Shown here in pieces: positions 1-9,929 of a stretch of DNA of 64,000 bases. Where the stretch lies: NCBI RefSeq assembly GCF_000022485.1, contig NC_012623.1:1116001-1180000 (forward strand), written 5' to 3'. This DNA comes from Sulfolobus islandicus Y.N.15.51 (GTDB lineage: Archaea > Thermoproteota > Thermoprotei_A > Sulfolobales > Sulfolobaceae). Under the pieces are notes generated by a model. The model worked only from the letters and a program-made list of their open reading frames with translations, was not told where the DNA came from and searched no databases. A program made the translations under genes and the position numbers. Position 1 is the first letter of the stretch, and each line of letters begins with the position of its first letter.

Positions 1-444
1 CTAATGGTTTCAATAAACTCGCCAAATGATGTAAAGGAGATTAAAGGGAAAATAGTAGACGTAATTAAAGGATCATATGAAAAGCTAAAGAATAAGGGAT
101 ACAATTTAGATGAATTAGCATTTAAGGTGATGTTATCCAAGCCTTTAGATGCGTATAAAAAGAACACTCCCCAACATGTAAAAGCAGCTCTACAACTTAG
201 ACCTTTTGGAGTTAACGTCCTACCCAGGGATGTGATATATTATGTTAAGGTTAGATCAAAAGATGGAGTAAAACCAGTGCAACTAGCTAAAGTTACTGAA
301 ATAGATGTGGAGAAATATTTAGAAGCTTTAAGAAGTACATTTGAACAAATCCTAAAAGCATTTGGAGTATCTTGGGATGAAATAGCAGCTACAATGTCGA
401 TAGATTCGTTCTTTTCATTCACAGGAGGAAAAGGGAATAATTAA
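1..444 (+). CDS. polB1: DNA polymerase B1 (PolB1/Dpo1), C-terminal part
   Basis: The reading frame is open from the first base and the gene starts before the window, so only about the last 147 residues are present. They match the end of the thumb domain of the main replicative family B polymerase of Sulfolobales. Recognisable stretches are [28 protein letters not shown] and [20 protein letters not shown]. The catalytic palm motifs lie upstream, outside the window. The ATG at position 4 is internal and not the start. In the cell this enzyme is the leading candidate for bulk chromosome replication. priL lies 2 kb away, so replication genes are loosely grouped. The gene converges on a small acidic-protein operon. 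Confidence 0.88.
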   Translation, partial: LMVSINSPNDVKEIKGKIVDVIKGSYEKLKNKGYNLDELAFKVMLSKPLDAYKKNTPQHVKAALQLRPFGVNVLPRDVIYYVKVRSKDGVKPVQLAKVTEIDVEKYLEALRSTFEQILKAFGVSWDEIAATMSIDSFFSFTGGKGNN

Positions 445-445
445 C

Positions 446-462
446 AAACCTAGAAGGTTTTT
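446..462 (+). terminator. Short hairpin directly after polB1
   Basis: One base after the polB1 stop codon there is a perfect 6-bp stem, AAACCT / AGGTTT, with a 3-base loop, followed by two more T. It could help transcription end or protect the mRNA 3' end. Archaeal termination depends mainly on T-rich tracts, so this is a weak call. Confidence 0.3.
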
Positions 463-479
463 ACGATAATGCCCTTCTT

Positions 480-504
480 TAACCCTTTAAGGTAGGAAGG
501 GTTA
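480..504. terminator. Inverted repeat between convergent genes, then T-run
   Basis: TAACCCTT at 480-487 pairs perfectly with AAGGGTTA at 497-504 around a 9-base loop. A T-rich tract follows at about 506-530. It sits between polB1 and the convergent acidic-protein gene, where a bidirectional terminator would be expected. Function is inferred from position and symmetry only. Confidence 0.35.
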
Positions 505-524
505 GAAAATTTTAACTCATTTTT

Positions 525-959
525 TTATTCTTCCTCTAAATCTTCCTCTTCTTCTAGTTCTTGTTTCTGCTCACTAGTCATTTGAGCTGCATCGTTTAAT
601 ACACCTTTCGTTATTTCGTCATTAATATAAAATGACACAACATAGATCTTCTTATCTTGAAAATCGCTTTCTTTCCATTCATTCTCATAGCTTATTATGT
701 ACACTGGAATTTTTGCAATGGCTTCTTTTTTATCCTTACCAATAAGAAAAGTCTTTATTGCTTCATAAACGTCAGGTTTTAACGGAAGGGGTAATCTTAC
801 TTCTTGATTATCACGCATAATTATAAAATCTGAAGCTAGTTCATTCCATTCTTCCAATGCCTCTTTAGCAACATCTCGTAATACTTTACTAATTTCCCCT
901 TCAGTTATCTTTTCCGATGTCACCTTTCCATTCTCACTTTTTACTATCAAAATTTTCAT
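525..959 (-). CDS. Uncharacterised protein with strongly acidic C-terminal tail
   Basis: A 144-residue protein of mixed alpha/beta character with no signal peptide or membrane segment. The last ~15 residues are almost all Glu/Asp/Leu/Gln, ending EEEEDLEEE. The ATG overlaps the TGA of the upstream methyltransferase gene (ATGA), so the two are probably translationally coupled. It is the last gene of a three-gene minus-strand operon that converges on polB1. The Sulfolobus PolB1 holoenzyme is known to have small accessory subunits, one of which (PBP1) has an acidic tail. I recall that subunit being encoded elsewhere, so I do not assign it here. No family is recognised. Confidence 0.7.
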   Translation of the reverse strand: MKILIVKSENGKVTSEKITEGEISKVLRDVAKEALEEWNELASDFIIMRDNQEVRLPLPLKPDVYEAIKTFLIGKDKKEAIAKIPVYIISYENEWKESDFQDKKIYVVSFYINDEITKGVLNDAAQMTSEQKQELEEEEDLEEE

Positions 960-1441
960 TTATGTTCACCAATTACATAGAGATACACTGTATGGTTCAT
1001 ATTTCCATCTTCAACTTTTATTACTTCCTTTGGATTCCAACCCCTTATTTCAAATTCGTGGGAAACCACTCTAGTTCCGGGTTTAAGCTCTTTCTCGAGC
1101 TTTGGTTTTAGCATCTCATTAACATTTGTTAAAAGGAACATTGTAACTACAGTAGCCTCCGAAATATCGACCTCGAAGAAATTACCTTTTACTATTGAAG
1201 CTCTTCCCGTTACACCATTTTTCTCAATGTTAGCTAATGCCTCCCTTATTCTCTCATCGTTAATTTCTACACCTACAGCCTTCTTTACGTTAAAATCTTT
1301 TGCTGCTGTTATTATTATCCTTCCATCTCCACATCCTAAATCATATACTATATCGTCTTGAGAGACTTTAGCTATTTCTAGCATTCTTCTTACAACTTTT
1401 TCTGGCGTTGGTACATAAGGAACATGCGGTACGTAACTCAA
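956..1441 (-). CDS. SAM-dependent protein lysine methyltransferase, Dot1-like (aKMT)
   Basis: A 161-residue class I (Rossmann) methyltransferase. Motif I is YDLGCGDGR at about residues 33-41, the acidic ribose-binding residue is in VGVEIND (about 57-63), and a hydrophobic strand TVVTMFLLTNVN stands in for the usual motif IV. The sequence agrees with my memory of the crenarchaeal lysine methyltransferase aKMT from S. islandicus, a distant relative of Dot1 reported to methylate many cellular proteins on lysine; I could not run a search. The start is TTG at 1441 with a GTGAG Shine-Dalgarno-like sequence just upstream. Middle gene of a three-gene operon. Confidence 0.75.
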   Translation of the reverse strand: MSYVPHVPYVPTPEKVVRRMLEIAKVSQDDIVYDLGCGDGRIIITAAKDFNVKKAVGVEINDERIREALANIEKNGVTGRASIVKGNFFEVDISEATVVTMFLLTNVNEMLKPKLEKELKPGTRVVSHEFEIRGWNPKEVIKVEDGNMNHTVYLYVIGEHK

Positions 1442-1468
1442 AACTTCTCACTTCAAAATAATCCTATC

Positions 1469-1780
1469 TCATTCTAGGTTTTTAATTTTTTTAATAGCCT
1501 CTTCTTTTCCTGCTTTCTTATCCGGCTTTAGGCTAGCATCGAATGGCATCTTAGTTAGTATGGGGATTATTTTCCCATCGTCTGTTTGGACTAATAATTG
1601 GGGAAGAAATGGCATATCGAATTCGTCCTTTTCGCCATAATCCGCTAGAAATGCGTAATCTTCCGTTTTAACTTCTTTTTCTAAGTTTAGTTCCTTTGAG
1701 AGCTCATCCAAAGTTTCCATAAATACTTTGTGTAAGGGGTGGGATTCAGAGGTTACCAGAATCAATTTTTTAGCTGTCAT
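1469..1780 (-). CDS. Uncharacterised small protein, possibly thioredoxin-like
   Basis: A 103-residue protein with strand-helix alternation (KLILVTSE, then a helix, then LPQLLVQTDDGKIIPIL). The stretch MPFLPQLLVQTDDG resembles the cis-proline strand and turn of thioredoxin-fold proteins. No CxxC is present, so redox activity is not implied. It is first in the operon with the lysine methyltransferase and the acidic protein. An A-box about 26 nt upstream of the ATG predicts a leaderless mRNA. The fold suggestion is inference. Confidence 0.6.
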   Translation of the reverse strand: MTAKKLILVTSESHPLHKVFMETLDELSKELNLEKEVKTEDYAFLADYGEKDEFDMPFLPQLLVQTDDGKIIPILTKMPFDASLKPDKKAGKEEAIKKIKNLE

Positions 1781-1823
1781 CCCGTATCACTAGTTAAAAG
1801 GGTTTAAAATAGTAGTGGTTACC
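1781..1823. promoter_or_regulatory. Divergent promoter, methyltransferase operon / phosphatidyltransferase
   Basis: A 43-bp gap between divergent start codons contains TTAAAAGG (1794-1801) and GTTTAAAAT (1802-1810). The first is about 26-28 nt before the plus-strand ATG at 1824. The second, read on the minus strand, is about 26 nt before the ATG at 1780. Two overlapping A-boxes would drive leaderless transcripts in both directions. Confidence 0.5.
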
Positions 1824-2402
1824 ATGTTAACCAGAATAAGGAGGCAAATAAAAAGAATAATAGAACCGTTAGCGAAAACATTAGCCAAATTTGGGGTAGG
1901 CGCAAATGTTATTACGTTACTAGGATTAATATTTGCAATCATATACTACTTTGAAATCATGAGAACTAATACTGCATTAGGAATAGTATTTTTGGTAATT
2001 TCAGCAATAATGGACGGAATAGATGGAGAAGTAGCAAGAGTATCAAATACTGCATCTCCCCTAGGGAGTTTCTTAGATTCCACATTAGACAGAATAGAGG
2101 ATATTCTTTACATCTCTGCTTTCATATTCTTGGGATTTACCTCGTATCTTGTTGCGATAACTGTCGGATTATCACTGACAATTTCATATATTAGAGCTAA
2201 GGCTGAATCACTTGGGTTAAAAATGGAGGGTAGAGGAATAATAGAGAGAGGCGAAAGAATAATATTTGTATTTATAATTCTCTTACTTTATCTAATAGTT
2301 AGTAAACAGATCTCCTTATATGTATTTTATCTATTCATGTTACTCACTGCGATCACAGTGATCCAGAGGTTTCACGCTGTCTATTCTTTACTAAGGAAGT
2401 AG
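1824..2402 (+). CDS. CDP-alcohol phosphatidyltransferase, probable archaetidylinositol phosphate synthase
   Basis: About 192 residues with several hydrophobic helices. The family signature D-G-x2-D-G-E-x-A-R-x-S-(x)n-G-x3-D-x3-D-R is seen as [12 protein letters not shown]...[13 protein letters not shown] at about residues 60-92; these Asp residues bind divalent metal and the CDP headgroup. It is an integral membrane enzyme joining a CDP-activated archaeol lipid to a polar alcohol. In crenarchaea of this length that is usually inositol phosphate; substrate choice is inference. ATG 1824 is preferred over GTG 1815 because it fits a leaderless start from the A-box at 1794-1801. The 3' end overlaps convergent priL by 22 nt. 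Confidence 0.8.
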   Translation: MLTRIRRQIKRIIEPLAKTLAKFGVGANVITLLGLIFAIIYYFEIMRTNTALGIVFLVISAIMDGIDGEVARVSNTASPLGSFLDSTLDRIEDILYISAFIFLGFTSYLVAITVGLSLTISYIRAKAESLGLKMEGRGIIERGERIIFVFIILLLYLIVSKQISLYVFYLFMLLTAITVIQRFHAVYSLLRK

Positions 2403-3304
2403 AGCTGCAAGGGATTTTTAACGTTACAATTACTTACGCACAAACCTAATTGCTTCATCCTAGCACATGAATAAACGATATACCTCGTCTCCATATCTCC
2501 TCTATATTTCTTGTATAAGTCCTCGATGTTTGTAACGTTCCATTTTTTCATAATTGCTATTATGCTACCTAATCCCTTACCTACGTTAATATAAAATGTA
2601 ATTAAAGTCCTTATCTCCTCTTCGCTTAACTTTTCCTTCCCTAAAATGTTTTCTATACATGGAGGAACTACTCCTTTCTTTTCTATTAAGCTCTTTAATT
2701 TTTCTGGTATTTCTTTAAGATTCAGTGGTCTTATCATTTCAACTATTTTATTCTTAATATTTTCAGCTATCAGATCTGTTAGTTGATTTTTATCCAAATA
2801 TACATATCCCTTATATAAGACTTGTTTACTCAGCTTCCAATCCTCCCTAAGACCTTTTGTATACTTCAGATAGTCTATAAAATTAACACAAAACTCCTTT
2901 TGTACTATCCGTCTCTTTTTCTCCAAAGAAAATTTTATCTGATCACATTTATTTATCTTCAGATCTAATAACTTAGTGATTTCAAGTAAATTCTCCTCAT
3001 TCTCATTTTGAAGTAAGGATTTGAATTGTTTAGCTTCAATGTGTGCATATTTTCTAATAAGCCTAAGATCATTTAATATTGCTAGAGAAAGTAATGTTGT
3101 GTAAAAAACGAGTACCGGTTCATTATAGGAGACGTAATGTGGAAGTTCCTCACCAGATTTAACTTTTTGTATCCTATCTTTAGCCTGGTCTATGAGTGTA
3201 GTGCTATTTAATAGTAAATCCGATAATGTAATTCCCCCTCCATATTTCTTAAGTTCGTCTTCAAGACTTTTAATAAAAGGATACTTCTTAACGTCTAATA
3301 CCAT
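2381..3304 (-). CDS. priL: DNA primase large subunit PriL
   Basis: A 307-residue archaeal PriL, the regulatory partner of the catalytic PriS subunit in RNA/DNA primer synthesis. The N-terminal helical half is followed by the C-terminal Fe-S domain, whose four cysteines are visible: PPC (about 217), [11 protein letters not shown] and SNC (about 283-296). Length is normal for the family. It diverges from metG with a shared A/T-rich promoter, and its 3' end overlaps the phosphatidyltransferase gene. The partner priS is not in the window. Confidence 0.9.
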   Translation of the reverse strand: MVLDVKKYPFIKSLEDELKKYGGGITLSDLLLNSTTLIDQAKDRIQKVKSGEELPHYVSYNEPVLVFYTTLLSLAILNDLRLIRKYAHIEAKQFKSLLQNENEENLLEITKLLDLKINKCDQIKFSLEKKRRIVQKEFCVNFIDYLKYTKGLREDWKLSKQVLYKGYVYLDKNQLTDLIAENIKNKIVEMIRPLNLKEIPEKLKSLIEKKGVVPPCIENILGKEKLSEEEIRTLITFYINVGKGLGSIIAIMKKWNVTNIEDLYKKYRGDMETRYIVYSCARMKQLGLCVSNCNVKNPLQLYFLSKE

Positions 3305-3365
3305 TTCCTTACTTATAGTATGTTTAGTTATGTTTAATAAAGACTTGCTCTTAACACAAAATATA
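3305..3365. promoter_or_regulatory. Divergent promoter priL / metG
   Basis: The 61-bp spacer contains ATGTTTAATAAAGAC around 3328-3342. This A/T-rich core lies about 26-30 nt from both the metG ATG (3366) and the priL ATG (3304). One A-box region could therefore serve leaderless transcripts both ways. Confidence 0.45.
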
Positions 3366-5087
3366 ATGAAAGTACTTGTTACATCTGCATGGCCATATGT
3401 AAATTCAGTACCACATTTAGGGAACTTAATAGGTTCAATACTATCAGCAGACGTCTTTGCCAGATATGCAAGGCTAAAATATGGTAAAGAAAACGTGCTA
3501 TTTGTAAGTGGAAGCGATGAGCATGGAACTCCAATAGAGATTGAAGCTATAAAGAGAAAGGTAAATCCAAAGGAGCTTACTGATCAGGCCCATGAATACG
3601 ATAAGCATCTCTTTCTTAACGTCTGGAAGATAAGTTTTGATAACTACACCAGAACTGAGAGTGAGACACATAAGAAGTTCGTAAGAGAATTTTTACTAAA
3701 ACTTACTAAATATGTCAAAGTATCTGAAGATGAGATACCATTTTGTGAATATGACAAATTATATCTACCTGATAGGTTTGTTAAAGGAACGTGTCCTTAC
3801 TGTGGTTTTGAGGACGCTAGAGGCGATCAGTGTGACAATTGCGGTAAATTACTAACTCCAAGTTTACTTGTAAATCCAAAATGTAGCATCTGTGGAAAAG
3901 CACCCATATTTAAGAAGAGTAAACACTGGTTCTTTGATTTATCAGAATTTAATGAAAAGATAAGAAGTTGGATTAGTAGCTCTAATGAAATGCCAGATAA
4001 TGTTAAGTCGGTTGCGTTAGGATGGGTTAGCGAAGGATTGAAGCCTAGAAGTATCACAAGGGATAATAAATGGGGTATACCAGCACCCTTTATAGGAGCT
4101 GAGGATAAATCAATTTATGTATGGTTTGAGGCTCTTTTGGGCTATATATCAGCTGTAATTGAATATTTTGAAAAGAAGGGTGAAGTAGAAAAGTGGAAAG
4201 AGTACTGGTTTAGCAACGATATAAAAAGTTATTATTTCATAGGAAAAGATAATATCCCATTCCACGTTGTAATCCTTCCAGCTATGCTCATGGCTTCGGG
4301 TGAAGAATATCACTTGCCAGATGTGATAGCAGCTACGGAATATTTGTTATATGAGGGGCAAAAATTCAGTAAAAGTAGAAAAATAGGAGTATGGATTGAC
4401 GAAGCACCAGAGCTAATGGACGTTGAATACTGGAGATTTGTCCTAATTAGATTAAGGCCGGAAGAGAAAGATACTAACTTCACCTGGAGAGAAACTGTTA
4501 GAATAGTAAATACCGAACTTAATGATGATATTGGAAATTACGTAAACAGAATACTTAGTATGTTAAATAGGTATTATAACGGGATTGTACCAGAGTTTAG
4601 GAGTGACGCTCTTGATGATAATGATAAGAAAATCATCAGCCTAATTAACGAGATTCCAAAAATTGTCGGAGATCTATTTGAGAAAGGTAAATTAAAGGCT
4701 GGAACTGAGGAAATGTTGAGATTCGTTAGGGAATGTAACGCGTACTTAAATTTGAAGGCTCCCTGGGATCTATATAAGGCGGGAAAAGAGGTAGAATTGA
4801 ACAACACTCTTTACATAGGTGTTAATTCAGTGAAAACGATAGCGATTTTATTATATCCGCTAATGCCCTCACATGCTCAAGAAATATATGATATGTTAAA
4901 TATGGGAAATATAGAGAATGAGAAATGGGATATTGCTTCAAAGTTATCAATTAACTATGGCCACAAGATAGGGAAAGTTAAAGTACTTTTCAAGAAACTT
5001 GAACCAGAATTTGAGTCTAAGATTAAAGACAAGCTAGAAAAAATAAGAAAGGATATAGAAAAAATGAGACCTACCTTACTCAAGTGA
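3366..5087 (+). CDS. metG: Methionyl-tRNA synthetase
   Basis: A 573-residue class I synthetase that charges tRNA-Met. The HIGH signature appears as PHLGN near residue 15 and KMSKS as KFSKSRK near residue 335. A double zinc knuckle (CPYCG...CDNCG...CSICG, about residues 142-180) is typical of archaeal MetRS. The open frame extends upstream to 3192, but ATG 3366 gives the standard N-terminus [13 protein letters not shown] and fits a leaderless start. The usual C-terminal EMAP-II-like tRNA-binding domain is absent here; a free-standing copy is encoded at 53883-54227. The end overlaps atpI by 12 nt. Confidence 0.93.
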   Translation: MKVLVTSAWPYVNSVPHLGNLIGSILSADVFARYARLKYGKENVLFVSGSDEHGTPIEIEAIKRKVNPKELTDQAHEYDKHLFLNVWKISFDNYTRTESETHKKFVREFLLKLTKYVKVSEDEIPFCEYDKLYLPDRFVKGTCPYCGFEDARGDQCDNCGKLLTPSLLVNPKCSICGKAPIFKKSKHWFFDLSEFNEKIRSWISSSNEMPDNVKSVALGWVSEGLKPRSITRDNKWGIPAPFIGAEDKSIYVWFEALLGYISAVIEYFEKKGEVEKWKEYWFSNDIKSYYFIGKDNIPFHVVILPAMLMASGEEYHLPDVIAATEYLLYEGQKFSKSRKIGVWIDEAPELMDVEYWRFVLIRLRPEEKDTNFTWRETVRIVNTELNDDIGNYVNRILSMLNRYYNGIVPEFRSDALDDNDKKIISLINEIPKIVGDLFEKGKLKAGTEEMLRFVRECNAYLNLKAPWDLYKAGKEVELNNTLYIGVNSVKTIAILLYPLMPSHAQEIYDMLNMGNIENEKWDIASKLSINYGHKIGKVKVLFKKLEPEFESKIKDKLEKIRKDIEKMRPTLLK

Positions 5088-7181
5088 GACATAAGCCATA
5101 ACTGGCTCGAATTTTCTTCCTCTACCTTCATAGAACTTACTGAACATCTCGTAGAAATGAAGCCTTAAATCTTGTATGAATACTACCAACCCTTCTAAAC
5201 CTATTGCTAACAAGTTTCCTATAATCAGTATAACTATTGCTATGGGATTTAGTAGGACTCCTATGGTAGTTGTGGATGGTGCAACTAGATAGGCCATATA
5301 GGAGAATGCGTACAGTATATAATAGTGCGATAAAGCGAAAACTAACACTCTTATAAATGAAATGGTATTGGACAGTAATAGTAATGCTCCTTCAAATCCA
5401 CCTTCTATGAAACCCATGGCAATCGCAGAACCCCATGTCGCATTATCATGCCTTTTAACTAAAATTGCATGAGCAACCCAGTTATATAATAGTGCAAATG
5501 ACGTCCACCAAACTATTCCATAACCTATTGTATTTTCGCTAAGGGATTTCATAAGAACAGCGTTAAGTATTTGGCCCAGTATCCTTTGATCAACTATAAA
5601 GAAATTGGCTGGATCTGTTATACCGTACATGAAGATGAATATTGGAACAACGTATAGTAAGAATAGTGGAAGTTTTTCTAAAAATAAGAATTCCGAATCC
5701 TTCTTTCTGATAGCATCTATAATACCTAGTAAGGAGCTTACAAATAGCGCGATAGCACCCAGTAATACTGAGAATATCATGGTATTTTCTATACTAACAC
5801 TAGTACTATACTCACCAAAGGGTAAGAGGAACTTTATCGCTTCAGATACGCTTGCTGGAATTGGCCATAAGTTGTAAAGAGGCCCAGCACTATAGTTCCC
5901 ATTATTTAATATCTCCCTTAATCCACCTACTGGCAATGGACCAAAGAAATCTCTTGCTAACAGACCCGTTATCATTGCAACTATACTCGAGTATATTAGA
6001 ATAATAGATAATTTAGGAATATTCTCACTACCTCTTTTCTTTCCATATCTATAGAACCATATTGAGAATAACAATAGAACTAAAGCGTTTCCAAAATCAG
6101 GGAACATTAGTCCAAATAATATCGGGAAAGTGAAAACAAGAAAGACTATTGGCGAGATTTCCCAATAGGACGGTGAACCATATATTTCTACTAAGGATTC
6201 TAAAACCTTTATTGACTTTGGTAATTCGACTAGTGTTGGTGGTTCGTCCTTTTCACCATATCTCCTAGGTCTTATATAATCCACATGTGCAAGATCCTTC
6301 ATTTCATTTTGTACTCTTTTAACATATTTTTCAGGAAGATAACCTTCTATTTGTAAATAATACTCAGAGATTCTAGCTTTATTCATGATATTTAACGCGT
6401 CTCGAACTGTAAGCAATTTACCGTATACATTTTTAATATAATTCTCCTCAGTCTTTACTTTCTTTGCCAATTCTTCTCTTGTTCTTTCCAAAATAGTATT
6501 TATCTGGTTTATTCTCTCTGAAATCTCATTATAGAGCTGAAAGGGAGACTTTCCTTCTTGCAGCTCATATCTCCTGACTCCAGTCTCTTTTAATTTCTTT
6601 TCTATATCTGCATTCTTCTCAGTAATAATCAGCACAGTATATTTTCCTTCTTCGAATCTCGTGTAATATGCGAAACCGGAATTACCTATTATTTGACTGA
6701 TAAGCCTTAACTTATCCTCGCTAACTTGAGCTAATATTACGTCAAATAACTCTAAGGAGTATAATTTGGATAACTCTACTGTTATTGATTTAATCGGTTC
6801 CAGCTCTTTTAACTGTTGCTGATACAGATCCTTTTCTGCCCTTAGCCTACCTATTTCCTCCAATAGTTCCTTGTATCTTTCTTCTAATTTCGACGCTTCT
6901 TCACTGACATCTTGTGCAGCCTTAATCCAGTTAACTACTTTTATGCTTCCTAATGGCTCTATTACTAATCCTCCTAACTCCATGATTATTTTTAATTTGC
7001 TTACGTGATCTTGGACTGCAGTAATTAGTCTTCTAGCATCTTCTATTCTCTCATTACTTAATGGATAAAGGGGATCCTCTGGTTGAAACATACCAAGCTT
7101 TAGAAGTTTAGTTACAATAGGGTCTACAGCGGACTTATCAGAAATTATTTGTAATCTGACCATATTCTCTGGTAATAGCAC
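5076..7181 (-). CDS. atpI: A-type ATP synthase subunit I (a subunit)
   Basis: A 701-residue membrane subunit of the archaeal A1Ao ATP synthase. The N-terminal half (about 1-330) is soluble with long coiled coils, such as EEASKLEERYKELLEEIGRLR. The C-terminal half has about seven to eight membrane helices and carries the half-channels for protons, including the region near NTISFIRVLVFALSHYY. GTG 7181 is chosen because GAGGT lies 7 nt upstream and MLLPENMVRLQ resembles the usual N-terminus; ATG 7163 is the alternative. It is divergent from the other ATPase genes. Confidence 0.9.
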   Translation of the reverse strand: MLLPENMVRLQIISDKSAVDPIVTKLLKLGMFQPEDPLYPLSNERIEDARRLITAVQDHVSKLKIIMELGGLVIEPLGSIKVVNWIKAAQDVSEEASKLEERYKELLEEIGRLRAEKDLYQQQLKELEPIKSITVELSKLYSLELFDVILAQVSEDKLRLISQIIGNSGFAYYTRFEEGKYTVLIITEKNADIEKKLKETGVRRYELQEGKSPFQLYNEISERINQINTILERTREELAKKVKTEENYIKNVYGKLLTVRDALNIMNKARISEYYLQIEGYLPEKYVKRVQNEMKDLAHVDYIRPRRYGEKDEPPTLVELPKSIKVLESLVEIYGSPSYWEISPIVFLVFTFPILFGLMFPDFGNALVLLLFSIWFYRYGKKRGSENIPKLSIILIYSSIVAMITGLLARDFFGPLPVGGLREILNNGNYSAGPLYNLWPIPASVSEAIKFLLPFGEYSTSVSIENTMIFSVLLGAIALFVSSLLGIIDAIRKKDSEFLFLEKLPLFLLYVVPIFIFMYGITDPANFFIVDQRILGQILNAVLMKSLSENTIGYGIVWWTSFALLYNWVAHAILVKRHDNATWGSAIAMGFIEGGFEGALLLLSNTISFIRVLVFALSHYYILYAFSYMAYLVAPSTTTIGVLLNPIAIVILIIGNLLAIGLEGLVVFIQDLRLHFYEMFSKFYEGRGRKFEPVMAYVSLE

Positions 7182-7255
7182 TTTAATTACCTCGGGATAT
7201 GTATTAGTAGGTCACTTATAAGTATTTAATCTCTGTTATTTAGAATTAATTCGCA
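7182..7255. promoter_or_regulatory. Symmetric divergent promoter of the ATP synthase locus
   Basis: The perfect palindrome ACTTATAAGT (7214-7223) lies exactly midway, about 37 nt from both the atpI GTG (7181) and the atpF ATG (7256). As a TATA box it would place transcription starts near 7193 and 7244, leaving ~12-nt leaders on both sides. This would balance expression of the membrane subunit with the other subunits. An alternative plus-strand A-box is TATTTAAT at 7223-7230. Confidence 0.45.
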
Positions 7256-7558
7256 ATGGGTAAAGTGTTTGTTGTGGGAGACAAATACACGGTTTCTCTC
7301 TTTAGAATGGTTGGAACTGAAGGGGATTTCATAGATGACCCTTACAACTTACCCGATCTCATTTCTAAATTAAAGAAAAGAGAGGATATAGATCTAATAT
7401 TGATAACTAAAGACATGTATGAGCCTATAAAGGAAAAAATTGATCCAATCATTGCAGATCAAAGAAAACCTTTAATAACAATTATTCCTTCTCCGTTTAG
7501 TGAATCCAAGCCATTAGACGTAAGGAAGATGATAATGAAAGCGTTAGGTTTCGGGTGA
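7256..7558 (+). CDS. atpF: A-type ATP synthase subunit F
   Basis: A 100-residue central-stalk subunit. It shows the Rossmann-like start KVFVVGDKYTVSLFRMVG and the middle strand IDLILITKDMYE seen in subunit F/NtpG proteins. It is the first gene of the plus-strand ATPase operon, followed after 5 nt by atpE. In the complex it binds subunit D in the rotor and modulates ATP hydrolysis. Confidence 0.85.
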   Translation: MGKVFVVGDKYTVSLFRMVGTEGDFIDDPYNLPDLISKLKKREDIDLILITKDMYEPIKEKIDPIIADQRKPLITIIPSPFSESKPLDVRKMIMKALGFG

Positions 7559-7563
7559 GATAA

Positions 7564-8148
7564 ATGGATTTTGAACAGTTATTAGATAAATCTCTAAACA
7601 AAGTTAGGGAAGAAATAAAAACGGAATTAAGTAAAAGTTTAGATGAAGCCATAAAGCTACTCAATGAAGGTCATACTAAGATAATACAAGAGTATACGCA
7701 AAGGATAAATGAATTAATTACTAAAACTAAGGAAGAAATTGAAGGAGAAAAAGCTAGATTAGAGGTAGAGAATAAGCGAACATTATTAGTTGAGAAGGAG
7801 TACTGGATAAATAAGGTTTATGAAAGAGTCTTGGAAAAAATTGGAGAAGTAGTTAAAACTAAAGAGTACAAGGATGCAATACAGAGTATACTAAATAAAG
7901 AGATCAAAGAGATAGAAGGAGAGAAAATTACAGTATACTGTTCTCCAAATGATAAATCGACAGTAGAAAAAGTTGTAGGCAATAATAAAAACGTAACCAT
8001 CAAGACTGATGACAAAATGCTTGGTGGAATAAGAATATATTATGAAGGAAGCGGATTAACAAGAGATTTTTCATTAAAGCTTATCTTAGACCAAGTTTTT
8101 GATAGTATGAGGGGAAAGATTTCAGACATGTTGTTTGGAGGTAAGTAA
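7564..8148 (+). CDS. atpE: A-type ATP synthase subunit E
   Basis: A 194-residue peripheral-stalk subunit. The N-terminal ~100 residues form a long charged coiled coil, followed by a globular C-terminal domain with the conserved [20 protein letters not shown] stretch (about 160-180) that contacts the A3B3 head. It lies two bases before atpA and belongs to the same operon. Length and architecture are normal. Confidence 0.85.
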   Translation: MDFEQLLDKSLNKVREEIKTELSKSLDEAIKLLNEGHTKIIQEYTQRINELITKTKEEIEGEKARLEVENKRTLLVEKEYWINKVYERVLEKIGEVVKTKEYKDAIQSILNKEIKEIEGEKITVYCSPNDKSTVEKVVGNNKNVTIKTDDKMLGGIRIYYEGSGLTRDFSLKLILDQVFDSMRGKISDMLFGGK

Positions 8149-8150
8149 AA

Positions 8151-9929
8151 ATGAACAATGGAAGAATTGTTAGGATAAATGGTCCGTTAGTTGTAGCAGA
8201 TAATATGAAAAATGCACAGATGTATGAAGTAGTAGAAGTTGGAGAACCTAGATTAATAGGAGAGATTACTAGAATAGAAGGAGATAGAGCATTCATACAA
8301 GTTTATGAAGATACCAGCGGAATAAAACCAAATGAGCCTGTATATAGGACAGGCGCACCGTTATCAATAGAGCTGGGTCCGGGCTTAATAGGAAAAATAT
8401 TTGATGGGTTACAAAGACCATTAGATTCAATCAAAGAACTTACAAAATCTCCTTTCATAGCTAGAGGTATAAAAGTTCCATCAGTTGACAGAAAAACTAA
8501 ATGGCACTTTATACCCAAAGTTAAAAAAGGAGATAAGATTGAAGGTGGAGATATAATAGGAATTGTAAACGAAACTCCACTAGTAGAGCACAGAATTTTA
8601 GTTCCTCCTTATGTTCACGGCACCCTAAAGGAAATCGTTGCAGAGGGAGATTATACAGTTGAAGATCCCATAGCAGTTGTTGACATGAATGGCGATGAGG
8701 TACCAATAAGGTTAATGCAAAGATGGCCAGTTAGAATTCCTAGACCATTCAGAGAGAAGTTAGAGCCAACTGAGCCACTGTTAACTGGAACCAGAGTACT
8801 GGATACGATATTCCCAATAGCCAAAGGAGGTACAGCAGCGATACCTGGACCTTTCGGAAGTGGAAAAACGGTTACATTGCAGAGTTTGGCTAAGTGGAGT
8901 GCTGCAAAAATAGTGATTTATGTAGGATGTGGAGAGAGAGGAAACGAGATGACAGATGAGTTAAGACAATTCCCAAGTCTTAAGGATCCTTGGACTGGTA
9001 GACCATTGCTAGAAAGAACAATATTAGTTGCTAATACAAGCAATATGCCAGTAGCGGCTAGGGAAGCAAGCATATATGTAGGTATAACTATGGCGGAGTA
9101 TTTCAGAGATCAAGGGTACGATACATTGCTAGTTGCAGATTCAACTTCAAGGTGGGCTGAAGCTCTAAGAGATTTAGGAGGAAGAATGGAGGAAATGCCA
9201 GCAGAAGAGGGGTTCCCAAGTTATTTACCCTCAAGACTTGCGGAATATTATGAGAGAGCTGGAAGAGTCAAAACAGTAGGAAAACCAGAAAGGTTTGGTT
9301 CAGTTACAGTTGCCTCTGCAGTTTCTCCACCTGGCGGAGATTTCACAGAACCAGTTACGAGTCAAACACTGAGATTCGTAAAAGTATTTTGGCCTTTAGA
9401 TGTATCATTAGCACAGGCCAGACACTACCCTGCAATTAACTGGCTTCAAGGATTCTCAGCATATGTTGACTTAGTTGCCAATTGGTGGAATACAAACGTG
9501 GATCCGAAATGGAGAGAAATGAGGGACATGATGGTAAGAACATTAATTAGAGAAGATGAGTTAAGACAGATAGTAAGATTAGTAGGACCAGAATCTCTAG
9601 CAGAAAAGGATAAATTAGTACTCGAGACAGCAAGGTTGATCAAAGAGGCTTTCTTAAAGCAAAACGCCTATGATGATATAGATGCATTCTCATCTCCACA
9701 GAAACAAGCTAGAGTAATGAGATTAATTTACTTATTCAACACACATGCTTCTAGATTAGTTGAAAGAGGAATTCCTACAAAGAAAATAGTAGATAGTATG
9801 GGACAACTCTTACCAGAAATTATCAGATCGAAAGCAGCAATCAAAAATGATGAATTAAATAAGTATGATGAGTTAGAGAGAAAATTAATTAGCGTCTTTG
9901 AGAATTTGGAAAAGGAGGCTGGTACTTAA
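8151..9929 (+). CDS. atpA: A-type ATP synthase catalytic subunit A
   Basis: A 592-residue catalytic subunit. The archaeal/V-type insertion domain precedes the P-loop GPFGSGKT (about residues 230-240), with the catalytic-Glu region [12 protein letters not shown] downstream and the conserved [16 protein letters not shown] further on. Three copies alternate with subunit B in the head and make ATP from the proton gradient, or hydrolyse it. The ATG lies 2 nt after atpE. The stop codon TAATG overlaps the start of atpB. Confidence 0.95.
   Translation: MNNGRIVRINGPLVVADNMKNAQMYEVVEVGEPRLIGEITRIEGDRAFIQVYEDTSGIKPNEPVYRTGAPLSIELGPGLIGKIFDGLQRPLDSIKELTKSPFIARGIKVPSVDRKTKWHFIPKVKKGDKIEGGDIIGIVNETPLVEHRILVPPYVHGTLKEIVAEGDYTVEDPIAVVDMNGDEVPIRLMQRWPVRIPRPFREKLEPTEPLLTGTRVLDTIFPIAKGGTAAIPGPFGSGKTVTLQSLAKWSAAKIVIYVGCGERGNEMTDELRQFPSLKDPWTGRPLLERTILVANTSNMPVAAREASIYVGITMAEYFRDQGYDTLLVADSTSRWAEALRDLGGRMEEMPAEEGFPSYLPSRLAEYYERAGRVKTVGKPERFGSVTVASAVSPPGGDFTEPVTSQTLRFVKVFWPLDVSLAQARHYPAINWLQGFSAYVDLVANWWNTNVDPKWREMRDMMVRTLIREDELRQIVRLVGPESLAEKDKLVLETARLIKEAFLKQNAYDDIDAFSSPQKQARVMRLIYLFNTHASRLVERGIPTKKIVDSMGQLLPEIIRSKAAIKNDELNKYDELERKLISVFENLEKEAGT

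Noticed and set aside
525-959. Identity with PBP1, the acidic-tailed small subunit of the PolB1 holoenzyme
   Set aside because: Tail and location next to polB1 are suggestive, but I recall PBP1 being encoded elsewhere and cannot align the cores.
3192-3365. N-terminal extension of MetRS by 58 codons
   Set aside because: The extension is antisense to priL and covers the metG promoter; ATG 3366 gives the standard MetRS N-terminus.
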